Origin: Icerya purchasi
Lineage: Eukaryota > Arthropoda > Insecta > Hemiptera > Monophlebidae
Direction of reading: 5' to 3'
Assembly: GCA_039619475.1 (NCBI GenBank)
Contig: CM077116.1
Span: 151,359,088 to 151,423,087 of the forward strand
Length of the DNA stretch: 64,000 nucleotides
In this document: positions 35,701 through 45,267 of the stretch, one piece after another
Layout of the letters: every line of letters begins with the position of its first letter
Numbering within the stretch: position 1 is the first letter of the stretch
Made by a program: the position numbers and the translations under genes
The notes under the pieces: model-generated
Seen by the model: only the letters and a program-made list of their open reading frames with translations
Databases searched by the model: none
What the model was told of the DNA's origin: nothing

Positions 35701-38700
35701 TTTATTAATGTGTAGAGTTTGTTGAAACTGGACAAGGAATTATTACATCTTGCCAAAGAATACAAAGTCCGCAATGAAACAACATTTTTGTATTTCGGAG
35801 AACCATTGGAATCTATTTTAAGCGTCATGTCTATTTCTAAGAAGAAAACTGTCGCCAACAAAGAAAATAATAACATGGTATTAAAAATTTCGTTAATTAA
35901 AATTATTTTAAAATTAACATTTGATAGCAAATATTTGCTTTAATTAATGACAATTTTATGTTCTGTAGTAAGTAATATTGTACTTCATGCAGAAATGATA
36001 AAACATAGAGACATCAGACGCGCCTCAGTATTGCGTTTTTAATGACGGGATAATTTTTCCGCTATAATAAAAATTAAAGCACACTTTTACTCCTAAGGGT
36101 TTCTGAGTCATCTCTTGCTTTCCCTGGGTGTCCACTCAGTCGGGAATGAGCCGAAAATTTTGTTGTAAAATCAATAGAAAAAACAAAAAAACAAAGCCAA
36201 ATGATAGTTTTGATAAAAAAATTATTTGAAGCGAAAGTGAATGAATTTTTTATCAGTAATAAATTACTAAATTCTTTTTTGTTTTACTGCAACAGTTAAA
36301 CATTATTAATAGTAACACAAAAAAATCCACTCTTCTTTTACAATTTGCCTCTAATTTTTCGATTAAAATATTTTTTCTACAACGAAAGTTTTGTTTTCCC
36401 AGTACATTTTAGTTAAAATTTCAACCAAACAAACATTTTTATTATATATTTCAGTTTATTGAGAGGGTTGAAGCCTTTCAGTAATACTTTTGAAGGAGCT
36501 TGAGTTTCGTAAACCCGTTAAAGTCAGCGCGCATGATTACAAATGTGAATATTAGACGTAAAATAAATTTTATAAGTCAGAATTATTTAAGTGGGGAAGG
36601 AGTAAATCAACTTGTTATAAATTGTATTATTAACTTTTGTAATATTAAAGTAAGCATATATTGCTTGGGTCATTTAGTAGTCATTATAATGATAAAATAT
36701 ATAAAATGTGAATAAAATACAATGTCAAAAAACTAAAAAATTTAATTTGCAATTTTTTTGTTTCTACTGATATTTTATTTACCTTCGCTTCAATTTGCTG
36801 GGTTTGTTATTATACAAACGAAAGAACATCCGTGTTAACACTTGTACAATTCTAGTAACCAGGAAATCGGGAAGATTTGGGCCGTGAAAATTGGGAATTT
36901 AAAAATTATATTTGGATGGCCACCGTGTTTTTCTTTTGTTAGTCGTTATTGATCTTCAGTATCGTGACCCGTGATATAATTATGAACGAATTAATGAGTC
37001 TACGTGTATCTGATCGTTCCTGAAACTCGTGCAAGTGTAATTGCTGATTTGATCAATGAATCTTTTTGGATAGCGACTTTTGCTTCTTTTAATATTCATT
37101 ACCCATTAAATGCTGGATCCTTTTTTTTAATTATAAATTTTTAATCGTGCTTATGGCTATAGTATGTAATTCTGGAATTGAATCATTGGCTCGATCTGAC
37201 CTTCAAGATATGCAAAGTATTTTCCTACATACTGCCAATTGTCTATGTAAATATACTGTTTAATTTTTAATTTTTTTTTGTATCAATATGTACTTTATCG
37301 TTTTTCCATATTAAATGTAATTTACCCGTTGCTAATCGCATTGTCATCGTCCTTTTATTTTCCTTTCGCTTCTTCTTTGCTTGATGTCAGAGCCTTTAGA
37401 TATAGATTATATTTCGTCTTTTACTGAGATATATATTAATAATGATTTTTCTATTATGTAGTAAAATATTTACTTTCTAAATATAATTAATGAAACTGAA
37501 ACACTGGCGGAAAATAGAAAAGTCTTAAATTTTTGCGTTCAATTTTTGAATTTCTGTTTTATTTTTCAAGTTATACTTTTCCTTCAAAACTTCTTTCTTT
37601 TTCCGATAGTGAATCTTAATTTTTTTTGCAAACATTATATATATTGTGCTCGTAGTATTTACCAATTTTCTTGCAAATGTTATGAGCACTATTTTTTTTT
37701 AGAGATATTCTAATAAATTTACAAGTTATAATTGAGGCGAAATACATGGTGTGTACAGTGAAGATATGAAAATTCTGAATTATCTTTTTTGCGATAATAG
37801 TATAAAATAGATCTGTAAACCGGGGCTCTAAGAGGATAAGATATATAAGACAACCTGTGTAGATATTACTAATGATATAAATTATATAGGAAATGTTATA
37901 AAATCTTTAAAGCATACCAAAGTAGTAGTGAATAAAGAATATTTTTCTGTAAAATATACAACGTTAGATTTACCGTGAGGTGGTAGATACTAAAATTCGT
38001 AATGTTACTGTACACGAATTAGCTCAGCGATGAAATGCTATTTGTAACGTATCTTTTAAAGATTTTAATAACTTAATAAAGGAAATAATTATTAAAGTTT
38101 GGTTTATCCGTATTACATGCCAGGATCCGTTTATTTGGAAGTTTACTATATTTATCGCGTCATAAGACATATGGTTAAAAGTAGATGAAAAAGTCATGAT
38201 AAAATAAAATAATAGAAATTCAAAATAAATTTAGGGAGAAAACTATCTTACTGGTATATGTTCAAAAGCAGGATTTGTAAATAAAAATGATGGTAGTAGC
38301 AGTAGATGATTTTTTATTAATCCGCAGAAAACCAGAAATATCGGCGGAATTTATTTCCCTCTAATACTTCGAATCGAAATAATTTTGAAGGTAATTTCAA
38401 ATGATCATAAAATTTACATAGGGAAATTTGCTGAATATAGTTTTGAAATTATAACATTAAAGCAGTTCTCGAAATTCTTTTATAGCATAAATTAGACTCA
38501 CGCCGAAGAAAAAATTTAAATGATTTTTAAAAGAATCGTCAAAATTGTTACTGCCTACTGAACATAGAATTTAAGTAGCAATTAATCAGACTAATCGGAG
38601 TATTCTAAAGAAGGGCACTAATGGATGCTATTCATTTATAGTTTTTTAATTGTGTATTTGATTTCCGTTTCTATAATTTTGTAAAAAGTGTAAATTACGT

Positions 38701-41700
38701 TAAGAATTGTTTAAATATTTTATGTATGTATTTTTTTTTTTGTGTCGATATATTGATTTACTTTTATTTATCTTTTTTAGGCGAGGAAGGGGTGCTAAAT
38801 TTTACATTATAAAAGATACTAAATATTTCGTGTGTACTAATATTGGATAACTAAATCGGCTAAATAGTACACCGTTCGCGCCGGAAGTAATAAGAAAATC
38901 CTGTAACGAAATCTCTAATGTTTTTGTATCACACTTATAAAGTTTAATACTGCTAAGAAATTGAATTAGAACTGACTCTTCTATGAGAATTATAGAGGAC
39001 TAGGGAGTCTTTCCGTGGCTCGGCTTAAAAAATCGGGTTTTGTCTATAGAAAAATACATTACTATTAATCCGATAAAACTTCTTTTTTTTTTTCGAGTTA
39101 AATTGAAAAAATTTTAAAACAACATGTCTTATTTGAAATTGTAAAACTGAACTGTTTTTATAAATGTGCAATAACGTTAACAATTCATGTACCGCGATAG
39201 CCTAGATTTCCTAACGGGAAGTCTTGAGTTCGATTCCATTCGACACAGAAATTACTACAAAATGTTTGATTAATTGCTAATAATCACGTTGGAAGGCAAT
39301 GCCAAACATGCATATCACCATATGCGCGCTAGACGATGTACAGTAGGCAGACACACGGGGATGCATTTTTATATTGATCAAACGTTTACAGCCAATTCCG
39401 AGTGTAGTCTTAAACACTAGAGCGTTGCATATAACAAATGCCATGTTATCGTAATTCATTTTATCTCTCCTCTTTGTACATCCATCGTGGTCTGCATGTG
39501 AACCAGCTATAACGTGCTCGGTTGTCTTGATTTAACCTTGCCACTGGATCACACCCGTTATAGCTGTATAAACAGCATTCTAACTCGCGCGATTGTACCG
39601 TCCCATTTTCTGCTACATCAACTCTTCTCCTTGTGGATGCTACTCCTTACTCGGATAGTGAATGGATAAATGATGATCATGATATATTTGTACGTTTCTA
39701 AAAATTTATTTCGAACTATAGGATTTAGTTTCACCCGGCGGTGCAAGACTTATGAAGCCGTTTCCAAGAAGAGCAGTTACTCCAGTTCCTTCCGAAAATC
39801 ATCAAATGAAAAATTACAAAAATACGGTATGTAAAGTTCTTCCTCCATTCTTTTTGTATGTAAGGTAATGAAAAAAAAATTCATATTGAAGAGCACGCAA
39901 ATAGTTTAATTTTTATTTTCGGCATTTTTTTTTTTTTTGTAATTTTTACGTTTATTATTGAAAACTTTAATTTGTGAAACTTTTAAGTTTTTATAATTTA
40001 TTTAATAGAAGAAAACTCGCGAATCATGAAAGTAAAAAGCTTACTGAGAATACTGAGTTTTTTCCATTTTTTGACGAGTGAAACGTGACCCGGAAAAAAA
40101 ATGAAAACTGATTTATCTTTTAGAGTGGTTTAGTGAATTTATCCTGCGTAAAAGGCATCCGTGAAATTAAATTTTAAATAATGGCTAGTTGCAGTAAATT
40201 AATTATATATTTAATAGCTGCATTTAGAGTGTCGTAAATAACGGTAACGTCGGTGTTTGATAATTTCCGCCGTCTGTCTTTGTCTCGGATTAGTTGAATC
40301 CAATTCAGCTTTTTTTTATTCACCCTTAATTGTAAACCGAGTGGTTTTGCCTTTTCACAGCTGCCGATATTACATTTTTTTCCGACAAATCATTGATCAC
40401 TGGCTTTAATTTTGAAACTTTGAAAGTATCGATATTTTTCTTATTTTTCTGGCACACTTTTAAAGCTGATTTTTCGATTTCCGAAAAACAATATTCTATT
40501 AAATATTAAATAGTTTACACGCTATTTTTTATAATAAATAAATTAAAGTTACATTTTTAACTCTAACGTTTGCTATATTTTAAAGCATGGTACTTTTATT
40601 CTTCAGCTTGCCTCATAGAGTAGGTAAACTTGTTGTAGAGGGATAGAGATGAAATAATTGAACGCGAGTGAATAATTTTAATTCATTACTTAAAATTATA
40701 AAACCGCCTATTTTTTACGTATATACGATTAAAATTTTAATTAAAGTACTTGGTAAAACTTGTGAGAATGAATAATGGCAGTTACATACTCGTATGCAGG
40801 TAAATTAAAATTAATATTACGAAAATTATATTCTGGTGAAAGAAACTTAGAGAAATGAAAAAAAAATTTCAGGCTTCATCTTCAATGTCATCGGATAAGA
40901 AGAAATTGTTGAAACCATTTCCGAAAAAAGTGGCTACTACTCCGACACCGACACCGACACCGATTGAGAATAATCTAAACTACGCAACAGTCAAGGGTGT
41001 GCCACCACAGCAGCGTATGCTCGTAGATTTGGAGCGGGCTGTAGTCAGTGGGAGGAAAATTTTAAATGTAAATTCATTTATTTTACTGTATATTTATATA
41101 TTATTTCCCTTTCCCGGATAAAATTATATTAAGTTGGAATGTTTTAGATTTAATGGGCGATTAAGTCGGCCATGATAAAAAAATATATTCTATAAATATA
41201 AAAAGCACTCCGGTTTCCCCCTTTTTGACGGTTCTAATAATTAAAAAATCTCTTACTAATAAATATGTTTTTTCATCCGATATACGTACATACATACATA
41301 TATATTAATTACAACGTAATTCTTAGGCTACCCCCCATTCGAAAAAATGTCCTAATTTTATGTAACGCAAAATGTCCCAATTTTATGTAACGTTTGTTAT
41401 ATTTTATAGGATTTTTGTTATTGTTATTTAAAAAATGTCACAATTTTATGTAATGAAATATGTAACGGAAAAATGTCTTAATTTTATATAATGAAAGTTA
41501 AATGTAAAAATAGGATTTTTGTGGTCATGTTATTTTTTTTTTTGTGTTGATACCTGTAAGAATTACGTTGTAAATTTTGATCATTTTATACAAAGTACAG
41601 AAGAGAAAGAGACAGAAATGAAAGCAAAAGGGGTCAAGGGGCACAGCCCCTTGCGAAGCCAAAATGGCCGAGTTTATATATATATATATATGTGTGTGTG

Positions 41701-42795
41701 ATAACCGCATTCTAAGTTCACGGTTTTTTTTATTTCTTAATTTTTTTTGGAATTGTAACGTTATTTAAGAATATTATCTTTATTGCTTTTTTTTGTTTTT
41801 TTTTTATTTACATTTCTGAACTTAAACTCTCGCATATAATAGCCAGAGTTTTATGACTGCGTTTGTACATTTATGTTACTTAATTTCGCTGGTGATAGTT
41901 TCCATTGTTATCGTTTCGCCAGGAAGTTGTTGGGAGTTATCATAAATAAACTCCGTAAACGCCATGAACACACCTTATACAAGCAGTTAATATTACAAAT
42001 GTTAAGTTTGCCTAAATTTTTTTTTCCTTTTTAAAAAAAAAAATTAGCGTATATATGACATTTTAAAAGAATGATGGGTGAATGCATTGCACATTGAATA
42101 AATTCGATAAATGCTTAGAGTTCACAAGACGTAAATTACAAAATTTTTCTTCGTAAATGTTAATTCTACTTTTCCATAAAGGTAGGTTATATAGAGATAA
42201 GAACCGAAACGATAAAAAAAGTAATTTTCTTTTTAACCGATTTGTGGGAATCCAAAATTATTTTTTAAGAAGGAAAAAAGAAATGAATTACTGAATTCTC
42301 TTGTAATATGAATGGCACAAGTTAACTAAAAATATTCCTAAAAATAAATTTAAAACAATCATTTTCATTATTTAGAAAATAATAGACAGTCACTTTTTGT
42401 ATTTTATTTTAAACAAATGTTTGTTTATTGATATTTCTTGACACAGTGCAAAAATGAAGAGCGCTGAGTTTATTTTACACGTAGGTTCTACTGATACAAT
42501 TGTGTAACCGTTTAAAATTTTGCGCTTCATGAATATAAAGTAAATAATTTAGAATCAGGGTCACTATTTTTCTATTTCGGGAATGTAGAAACCGGTAGTG
42601 TTAAAGGTTTCCTGTAATACCAATACTTTGTTTGAAATAAAATTTTTACTTGGAAAATTATACAACAAACGTTAAGAATCGCTCTCTAAAAATACAAAAT
42701 ATTTGAAATTATAATTCGAAGATGGGCGATAATTATGTTATTTGTTTTAACAGGAAGTTCGTACAGCAAATCAGATTGGCAGTAACACGAGATAA
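21595..42795 (+). CDS. feo: PRC1/Ase1/Fascetto microtubule-bundling protein, 13 inferred exons
   Basis: This gene encodes the antiparallel-microtubule crosslinker of the spindle midzone, needed for anaphase and cytokinesis. Exons: 21595-21608, 21702-21828, 21941-22039, 22226-22372, 28863-28982, 29311-29454, 29933-30097, 32353-32576, 34793-34940, 35716-35877, 39722-39826, 40873-41067 and 42754-42795. All junctions are GT-AG and phases agree, giving about 563 residues (human PRC1 about 620). The N-terminus has coiled-coil heptads (dimerisation and rod). The middle has the Leu-rich region matching PRC1 (YPICSIL). The most diagnostic block, in the spectrin-like microtubule-binding domain, is ASDPDRLFHNRGGKLLQEEK (exon 9; human ASDPNRFTNRGG). 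The tail is basic and Ser/Thr/Pro-rich. The start is the first ATG in frame, and the second residue S is followed by an acidic pair. The last exon is the least certain. Introns total about 19 kb and are full of mobile DNA. Confidence 0.9.
21702..21828 (+). CDS. feo: feo exon 2
   Basis: Begins after a TTTTTATAG acceptor, completes the serine codon and ends in phase 0 at TAT|GTAAGT. It encodes a Leu-rich amphipathic helix containing LSSRLQHLLNLNKLSCDE, resembling the N-terminal dimerisation region of PRC1 proteins. Confidence 0.82.
21941..22039 (+). CDS. feo: feo exon 3
   Basis: Thirty-three codons in phase 0 on both sides, from TTTGCAG to GAG|GTAATT. The heptad-type helix (IEGLEKEINFLKNEILYL) continues the rod. 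Confidence 0.82.
22226..22372 (+). CDS. feo: feo exon 4
   Basis: Forty-nine codons from TTATAG to GAA|GTAACG. It encodes a hydrophobic motif MNVKPIPDIVI followed by a Lys/Gln/Leu-rich coiled coil (LEPLKKQQKKILDRL). The same frame runs on past the donor to a stop at 22412-22414, which is intron read-through rather than a separate gene. A 6.5-kb intron follows. Confidence 0.83.
24708..26015 (+). mobile_element. mariner transposon in feo intron 4
   Basis: The 1308-bp element has 31-bp terminal inverted repeats that differ at one base (TTAGGTGTGCAAATTAGTTC against TTAGGAGTGCAAATTAGTTC). It is flanked by TA on each side (24706-24707 and 26016-26017), the mariner target duplication. The length is the usual 1.3 kb. 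It is inserted in the sense orientation of the host gene. Confidence 0.95.
24870..25916 (+). pseudogene. mariner transposase, inactive
   Basis: Starts MSTFVLTKRHLRE, the standard mariner N-terminus, with the HTH region EAHRMLVEVYGDNAPTDKSC and WFRRFKNGDFSVEDK. The second HTH, catalytic TGDEKWIFYDN, and the C-terminal KVVASDGQYFD before the stop are present. Breaks: a TAG at 25140-25142, a frameshift near 25385-25400, and another after about 25780. The catalytic HDNARPH is HNNARPH and YSPD is YSPN, so two of the three metal-binding aspartates are replaced by asparagine. Confidence 0.93.
26030..27520 (+). mobile_element. Unclassified repeat, copy A (feo intron 4)
   Basis: Shares long collinear stretches with 36110-36930: GATAGTTTTGATAAAAAAA, GTAAACCCGTTAAAGTCAGC, and a roughly 300-bp segment starting TTATAAATTGTATTATTAAC. 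The ends look inverted (AAGGTGGCCATGC on the left, CGGTCACCATG on the right). Copy A has about 660 extra bases (26535-27195) that copy B lacks, with a short frame at 26429-26665. It looks like a DNA transposon whose superfamily cannot be told here. Confidence 0.65.
27521..28224. other. Intron DNA, no feature recognised
   Basis: AT-rich feo intron 4 sequence without recognisable transposon, exon or RNA. Confidence 0.4.
28225..28545. mobile_element. MITE-like inverted repeat in feo intron 4
   Basis: The arm CGCAAGCTCTGCCAAATTTACGAAATGGACAAAA (28243 onward) is matched in inverted form by TTTTGCCCATTTCGTAAATT with GATAAAGCTTGTGC after it (28488-28528). Outer segments GGAATTTGTGAAAT and ACAAATTCGGT extend the pairing. 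No duplication or coding frame was resolved; the element ends about 320 bp upstream of exon 5. Confidence 0.65.
28863..28982 (+). CDS. feo: feo exon 5
   Basis: Forty codons in phase 0 from TTTTAG to TTG|GTGAGT. The segment ENEYPICSILPSNQEMADF aligns with the short non-helical loop of PRC1 (LCEILCMPHYDID) that interrupts the coiled coil, followed by a helix. Confidence 0.86.
29311..29454 (+). CDS. feo: feo exon 6
   Basis: Forty-eight codons in phase 0 from CAATTTTAG to CAG|GTATGT. It encodes helix RRLEVNKLNDEIATLIEEVG and a loop with an acidic SDLDPNLFDG, matching the rod region of the family. Confidence 0.86.
29933..30097 (+). CDS. feo: feo exon 7
   Basis: Fifty-five codons in phase 0 from AATACAG to GCT|GTAAGT. 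The motif MDKLSVLWNRINIDVTERE is equivalent to human IRELWDRLQIPEEEREA, one of the best conserved repeats in PRC1/Ase1/MAP65 proteins. Confidence 0.9.
30098..31202. other. Intron 7 DNA, no feature recognised
   Basis: AT-rich feo intron sequence. Nothing beyond short A/T runs is seen. Confidence 0.4.
31203..31771. mobile_element. DNA transposon with imperfect TIRs in feo intron 7
   Basis: Left end TATAGGGTGTGCCAAAGATTAGTTCACAT pairs with the right end, read inverted as TATAGGGTACACAAAAAGTTAGCTCACAT, over about 30 bp. The TA-rich flanks fit a Tc1/mariner-type insertion but the exact duplication is ambiguous. The inside (569 bp in all) has no transposase I can recognise; the overlapping frames near 31460-31667 on both strands are of unknown meaning. 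Confidence 0.65.
31944..31998. repeat. (GC)n(GT)n(AT)n microsatellite
   Basis: A compound run CGCGCGCG, then GTGTGTGT, then ATATATAT. It lies in feo intron 7; a similar (TA)n(TG)n run lies at about 32727-32763 in intron 8. Confidence 0.9.
32353..32576 (+). CDS. feo: feo exon 8
   Basis: Two hundred twenty-four bases starting ATGGAAGATGAA after a TTTTTAAAG acceptor and ending in phase 2 at AG|GTATTT. It encodes LHRELVDLWHTCKVGEEEK, matching human IRVELVQYWDQCFYSQEQR, and the helix YEELVEYYKQFYADN. The leading ATG is internal, not a start. This is the beginning of the spectrin-fold microtubule-binding domain. Confidence 0.9.
33510..34615 (-). mobile_element. piggyBac-like element in feo intron 8
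   Basis: Ends are CCCTTTCGGTGG (33510) and, inverted, CCCTTTCGCATGC (ending 34615). The right end is followed by TTAA and the left is preceded by TTAG, a one-base decay of TTAA, the piggyBac target site. At 1.1 kb it is too short for a full element. The minus-strand coding remnant fits the start of a piggyBac transposase. Confidence 0.75.
33965..34150 (-). pseudogene. piggyBac-like transposase, acidic N-terminal fragment
   Basis: The minus strand encodes an Asp/Glu-rich stretch (NNDELDFDFDSDEEVETVLE, then DDVDHLIEE) before stops. Such acidic leaders are common in piggyBac transposases, but the catalytic DDD core is missing. The open frame on the other strand is its mirror. Confidence 0.5.
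34793..34940 (+). CDS. feo: feo exon 9 (microtubule-binding core)
   Basis: One base completes an arginine codon, then 49 codons end in phase 0 at GTT|GTAAGT. It contains FDLLEERFTLYDQYIKLENA and the signature ASDPDRLFHNRGGKLLQEEK with a basic KKRKQ end. The Asn-Arg-Gly-Gly loop and its basic neighbours contact tubulin in the family. Confidence 0.94.
34941..35715. other. Intron 9 DNA, no feature recognised
   Basis: AT-rich feo intron sequence with no recognisable element. Confidence 0.4.
35716..35877 (+). CDS. feo: feo exon 10
   Basis: Fifty-four codons in phase 0 from GTGTAG to ATG|GTATTA. The start SLLKLDKELLHLAKEY continues the domain (human LPKLEEELKARIELWE). FLYFGEPLESIL then ends the fold, and a basic stretch SISKKKTVANKEN begins the flexible tail. 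Confidence 0.88.
36110..36930 (+). mobile_element. Unclassified repeat, copy B (feo intron 10)
   Basis: Second copy of the repeat at 26030-27520, same orientation. It starts near CTGGGTGTCCACTCAGTC and ends near GGCCACCGTG, giving imperfect inverted ends of the form C-x-GGGTG-x-CCA. It lacks the 660-bp inner segment of copy A. No obvious target duplication. Confidence 0.65.
36931..39189. other. Intron 10 DNA, no feature recognised
   Basis: About 2.2 kb of AT-rich intron. No exon, RNA gene or transposon terminus was recognised. Confidence 0.4.
39190..39690 (+). mobile_element. tRNA-derived SINE, copy 1 (feo intron 10)
   Basis: The head GCGATAGCCTAGAT, then GAGTTCGATTCCA (B box), matches the SINE at 55030-55400 on the other strand. 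About 26 bases between the A and B boxes are missing here, so its internal promoter is damaged. The body shares CACGTTGGAAGGCAATG, ACATGCATATCACC-like and CCAATTCCGAGTGTAGTCTT. The 3' end has a loose ATGATGAT tail at about 39670-39682. Confidence 0.75.
39722..39826 (+). CDS. feo: feo exon 11
   Basis: Thirty-five codons in phase 0 from ACTATAG to ACG|GTATGT. It encodes a Pro- and Arg-rich tail segment (MKPFPRRAVTPVPSEN) with potential proline-directed phosphorylation sites (TP), in line with CDK control of PRC1. A SINE copy lies directly upstream (39190-39690). Confidence 0.75.
40873..41067 (+). CDS. feo: feo exon 12
   Basis: Sixty-five codons in phase 0 from ATTTCAG to AAT|GTAAAT. The segment shows a TPTPTPTP run, basic patches (SDKKKLLKPFPKKV) and VDLERAVVSGRK. 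The KPFPKK motif echoes MKPFPRR in exon 11. The frame runs on to a stop at 41119-41121, so read-through as a last exon is an alternative to splicing into exon 13. Confidence 0.75.
41340..41495. repeat. Short tandem repeat AAAATGTCxxAATTTTATGTAA
   Basis: Four imperfect units of 22-26 core bases lie at about 41345, 41371, 41434 and 41470, separated by AT-rich spacers, in feo intron 12. Confidence 0.75.
41590..41700 (+). mobile_element. Helitron-like terminal module, copy 1
   Basis: GGGGTCAAGGGGCACAGCCC, then CTTGCGAAGCC and a (TA)n(TG)n run. The GGGG..CCCC part can form a hairpin. The same arrangement recurs at 59640-59850. It may be a transposon terminus; the other end was not located. Confidence 0.5.
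42754..42795 (+). CDS. feo: feo exon 13 (probable last exon)
   Basis: After a good pyrimidine-rich acceptor (TTTGTTTTAACAG) the phase-0 frame encodes EVRTANQIGSNTR and stops at TAA 42793-42795. It is short and has no strong family signature, so the choice rests on splice-site quality and phase. Other downstream exons are possible. Confidence 0.45.
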   Translation, partial: EVRTANQIGSNTR

Positions 42796-44082
42796 TAGTT
42801 GTCGCCTGCGTCAGTATTTAATATTTAGTAATGTTTTTTTTTTTCTCTTTCTAACAATGTTTTCATTTTGCGCGTGTCTTAATTTTTGAACTATTTTAAC
42901 TTTATGTACATGTTAAATTTAAGATTAATGTTAGTTGAAGAAAAAATTTTAATCAATTTCAATGTATAACATATTTGCATTTTGTATTTTATGTGATTAA
43001 GTTTGTACGGATTTTCTTCTTTGTCGATGTTCGAATTTAAACGTTACGAAGCGTTAAAATTAATTGTGATTTTTATTAATTATTGTACGCGATTTGTATC
43101 GTTAATCTGAACATAAAATGTTATTTTTGAACAGAGCACGCCGTCTCTATAATTATCTGAAGATTTTCGCACGCCGTTATTCGTTATACCGAATTTTTGT
43201 AACTTAATTTCGAAAACAGATTTTCAGTAAATCTTATTAACTAGTTTGAATGTTTTAAATTCGCAACTTTTAAAGCAAGAAAGATCCGTGCAATCAATTT
43301 AACAATGTGTTTTCCGAACAAGATCCAATTGAGGTCGGAATGGTGTATTGCCTTTCTTTTTGTGATAAGTAAAAAAAATAATAATTTTAAAAAAGAGCAA
43401 TGAATATGTAAGTTTTTAACCCTTACACGATGAAATTGTAGTTAAAGGTCTGGTTACACTGACTAATCTGAAATTGGCGGTTACAAAGTAGTCTCTGTTT
43501 CGCGCAGGTATACGATTGAATTGTATCTCACGATTAAAAATATCTATCTGAGATTCCGTCCAGTTGAGCGTACATTACCGCTACTCCTTTGAAGAGATGC
43601 TAAAAAAGTAACTGCATTGAAAATTATTGTATAAAATTTGAAAGCAAGCTGTACTTCAAGTCCGTAAGTTGCATAAAAATATCTAAAGACGGATGTTTAT
43701 AAAAATCATTACACAAATTCAGAAGCTGATGGGGTGCAGACATGTTAAAATCTACTTTTTTTTCAAACTGTTACTTTCATTTTCTGTGAGTTCAGAATGT
43801 GGTCATTTTTCTAACGTTCCTGTTTTAAAATCGAACTAGAAACAACGATTCTATCTTCTGAAATTGACAAAAAGCTCTTGTGTTAGTCTTTTGTACGAGT
43901 CCAACGTTACACCTTATTTGCCATATCAATGTTTTCCCTTTCTCGTTAGCATCGTTTCAGATTTAACGCTCCGCATAGTAGTAATAATATTTAAATTCAA
44001 ACTTTTTAATATAACTAAAAAAGTAGTTAGTGGGAACAGCTTGAATAATTGCCAAGCTGTACCCAAAAAAATTCTCCGTATA
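42796..44082. other. Downstream of feo, no feature recognised
   Basis: This should include the 3' UTR. No single AATAAA can be chosen with confidence. There are no other genes or elements before the Helitron at 44083. Confidence 0.35.
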
Positions 44083-44991
44083 TCTTTATATATATAATTC
44101 TTCTGTACGTGTGTTAGTCCACTGAACTCCTCCTAAATGGCTATACCGATTCTAATGAAATTTTTTGTGTGTGTTTGGGTGAGTCCGAGAATGGTTTAGA
44201 TTTACAATTGAACCCAGCTGGTGTCCGAAGAATGTAATAATACTTAATAATTTACAACTGTCAGGATTGTAGCGTACCACAATTAGCAAAAAAAAAAAAA
44301 ATACTGGCCGTCATCTGTTATCATTTAACTGCTATTATACAGCTGATCATCATGCGTCGTGAATTATTTTGTTCTACAGGTTGATTATGTTGATTACGTC
44401 CGTTTTAATGTGAACTGCAAGACAATGTGCCTATAATAAAAAAACACATAATGGACTATTTCAGTTATTTTTATGTTCCGTTAAAAAATTTAACACCCAA
44501 TTGTTGAATGGCTCACCGATAATAAATAGCATGTAAGTTCGCTCTACAAATAACATTTATAAAATTCAAATATAAGTTTGTGCGCTTATTAAAGAACAAT
44601 GCCACATCTTCGTGGACGAGGTGGAAATATTGGTCAACGTACATGATACTCACAAACAGCAAATACGCGTCGGTTAAATAGAACGGCAGATCAATTGAGG
44701 GACAATGCGAATTTAAGAGAACTGGTGCCAAACGTATGACTTATCACGAATCTAACGAAAATTCCTGCCTCTTTCCTGCCTCTTGCCAAATGTGCCAATG
44801 ACAAACACCAAATATCGTCCGGCCATAACACGAGAATTGAACGGCGCATGATAACGAGAAATTGCACTTATATTTTGGATTTTGCTTTGGGCAACAGTAG
44901 AAAATTAGAATATCGAAAAAACGTTTCCTCAATCCGCTAATAGCAGACCAGCTAACGTTCAGGCAGGACAACGTTTACCGGGTCCGCTAGT
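44083..44991 (+). mobile_element. Helitron, non-autonomous, end to end
   Basis: Starts TCTTTATATATATAATTCTT and ends CCGGGTCCGCTAGT followed by AT, both classical Helitron termini, with no target duplication as expected. Inside, near 44598-44720, the plus strand keeps a decayed N-terminal stretch (MPHLRGRGGNIGQRT, a stop, then NTRRLNRTADQLRDNANLR) like the Arg-rich start of Helitron proteins. A (TA)n(TG)n array follows at 44990-45052. Confidence 0.75.
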
Positions 44992-45052
44992 ATATATATA
45001 TATATATGTGTATATATATATATATGTGTATATATATATATATATATATTAT
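44990..45052. repeat. (TA)n/(TATG)n microsatellite
   Basis: Alternating TATATA and TGTGTA runs immediately after the Helitron terminus; the host TA run may have served as its insertion site. Confidence 0.85.
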
Positions 45053-45267
45053 ATGTATGGACATATGCATATTATGTCGTCGCAGTAGTTTGGTTGCTAA
45101 AGCACTCGACTTCCGTTACAGAAGTCTTGAATTCGATCCCAGATGACGACAGAAATTACGAAATAAATAATTAAATTAACCGATAGTAATTACGTGGAAG
45201 GCAATGGCAAACCACCACGTATGCTGCCATATGAGCACTAATTGATTTGTAACAAGCACATAGGAGA

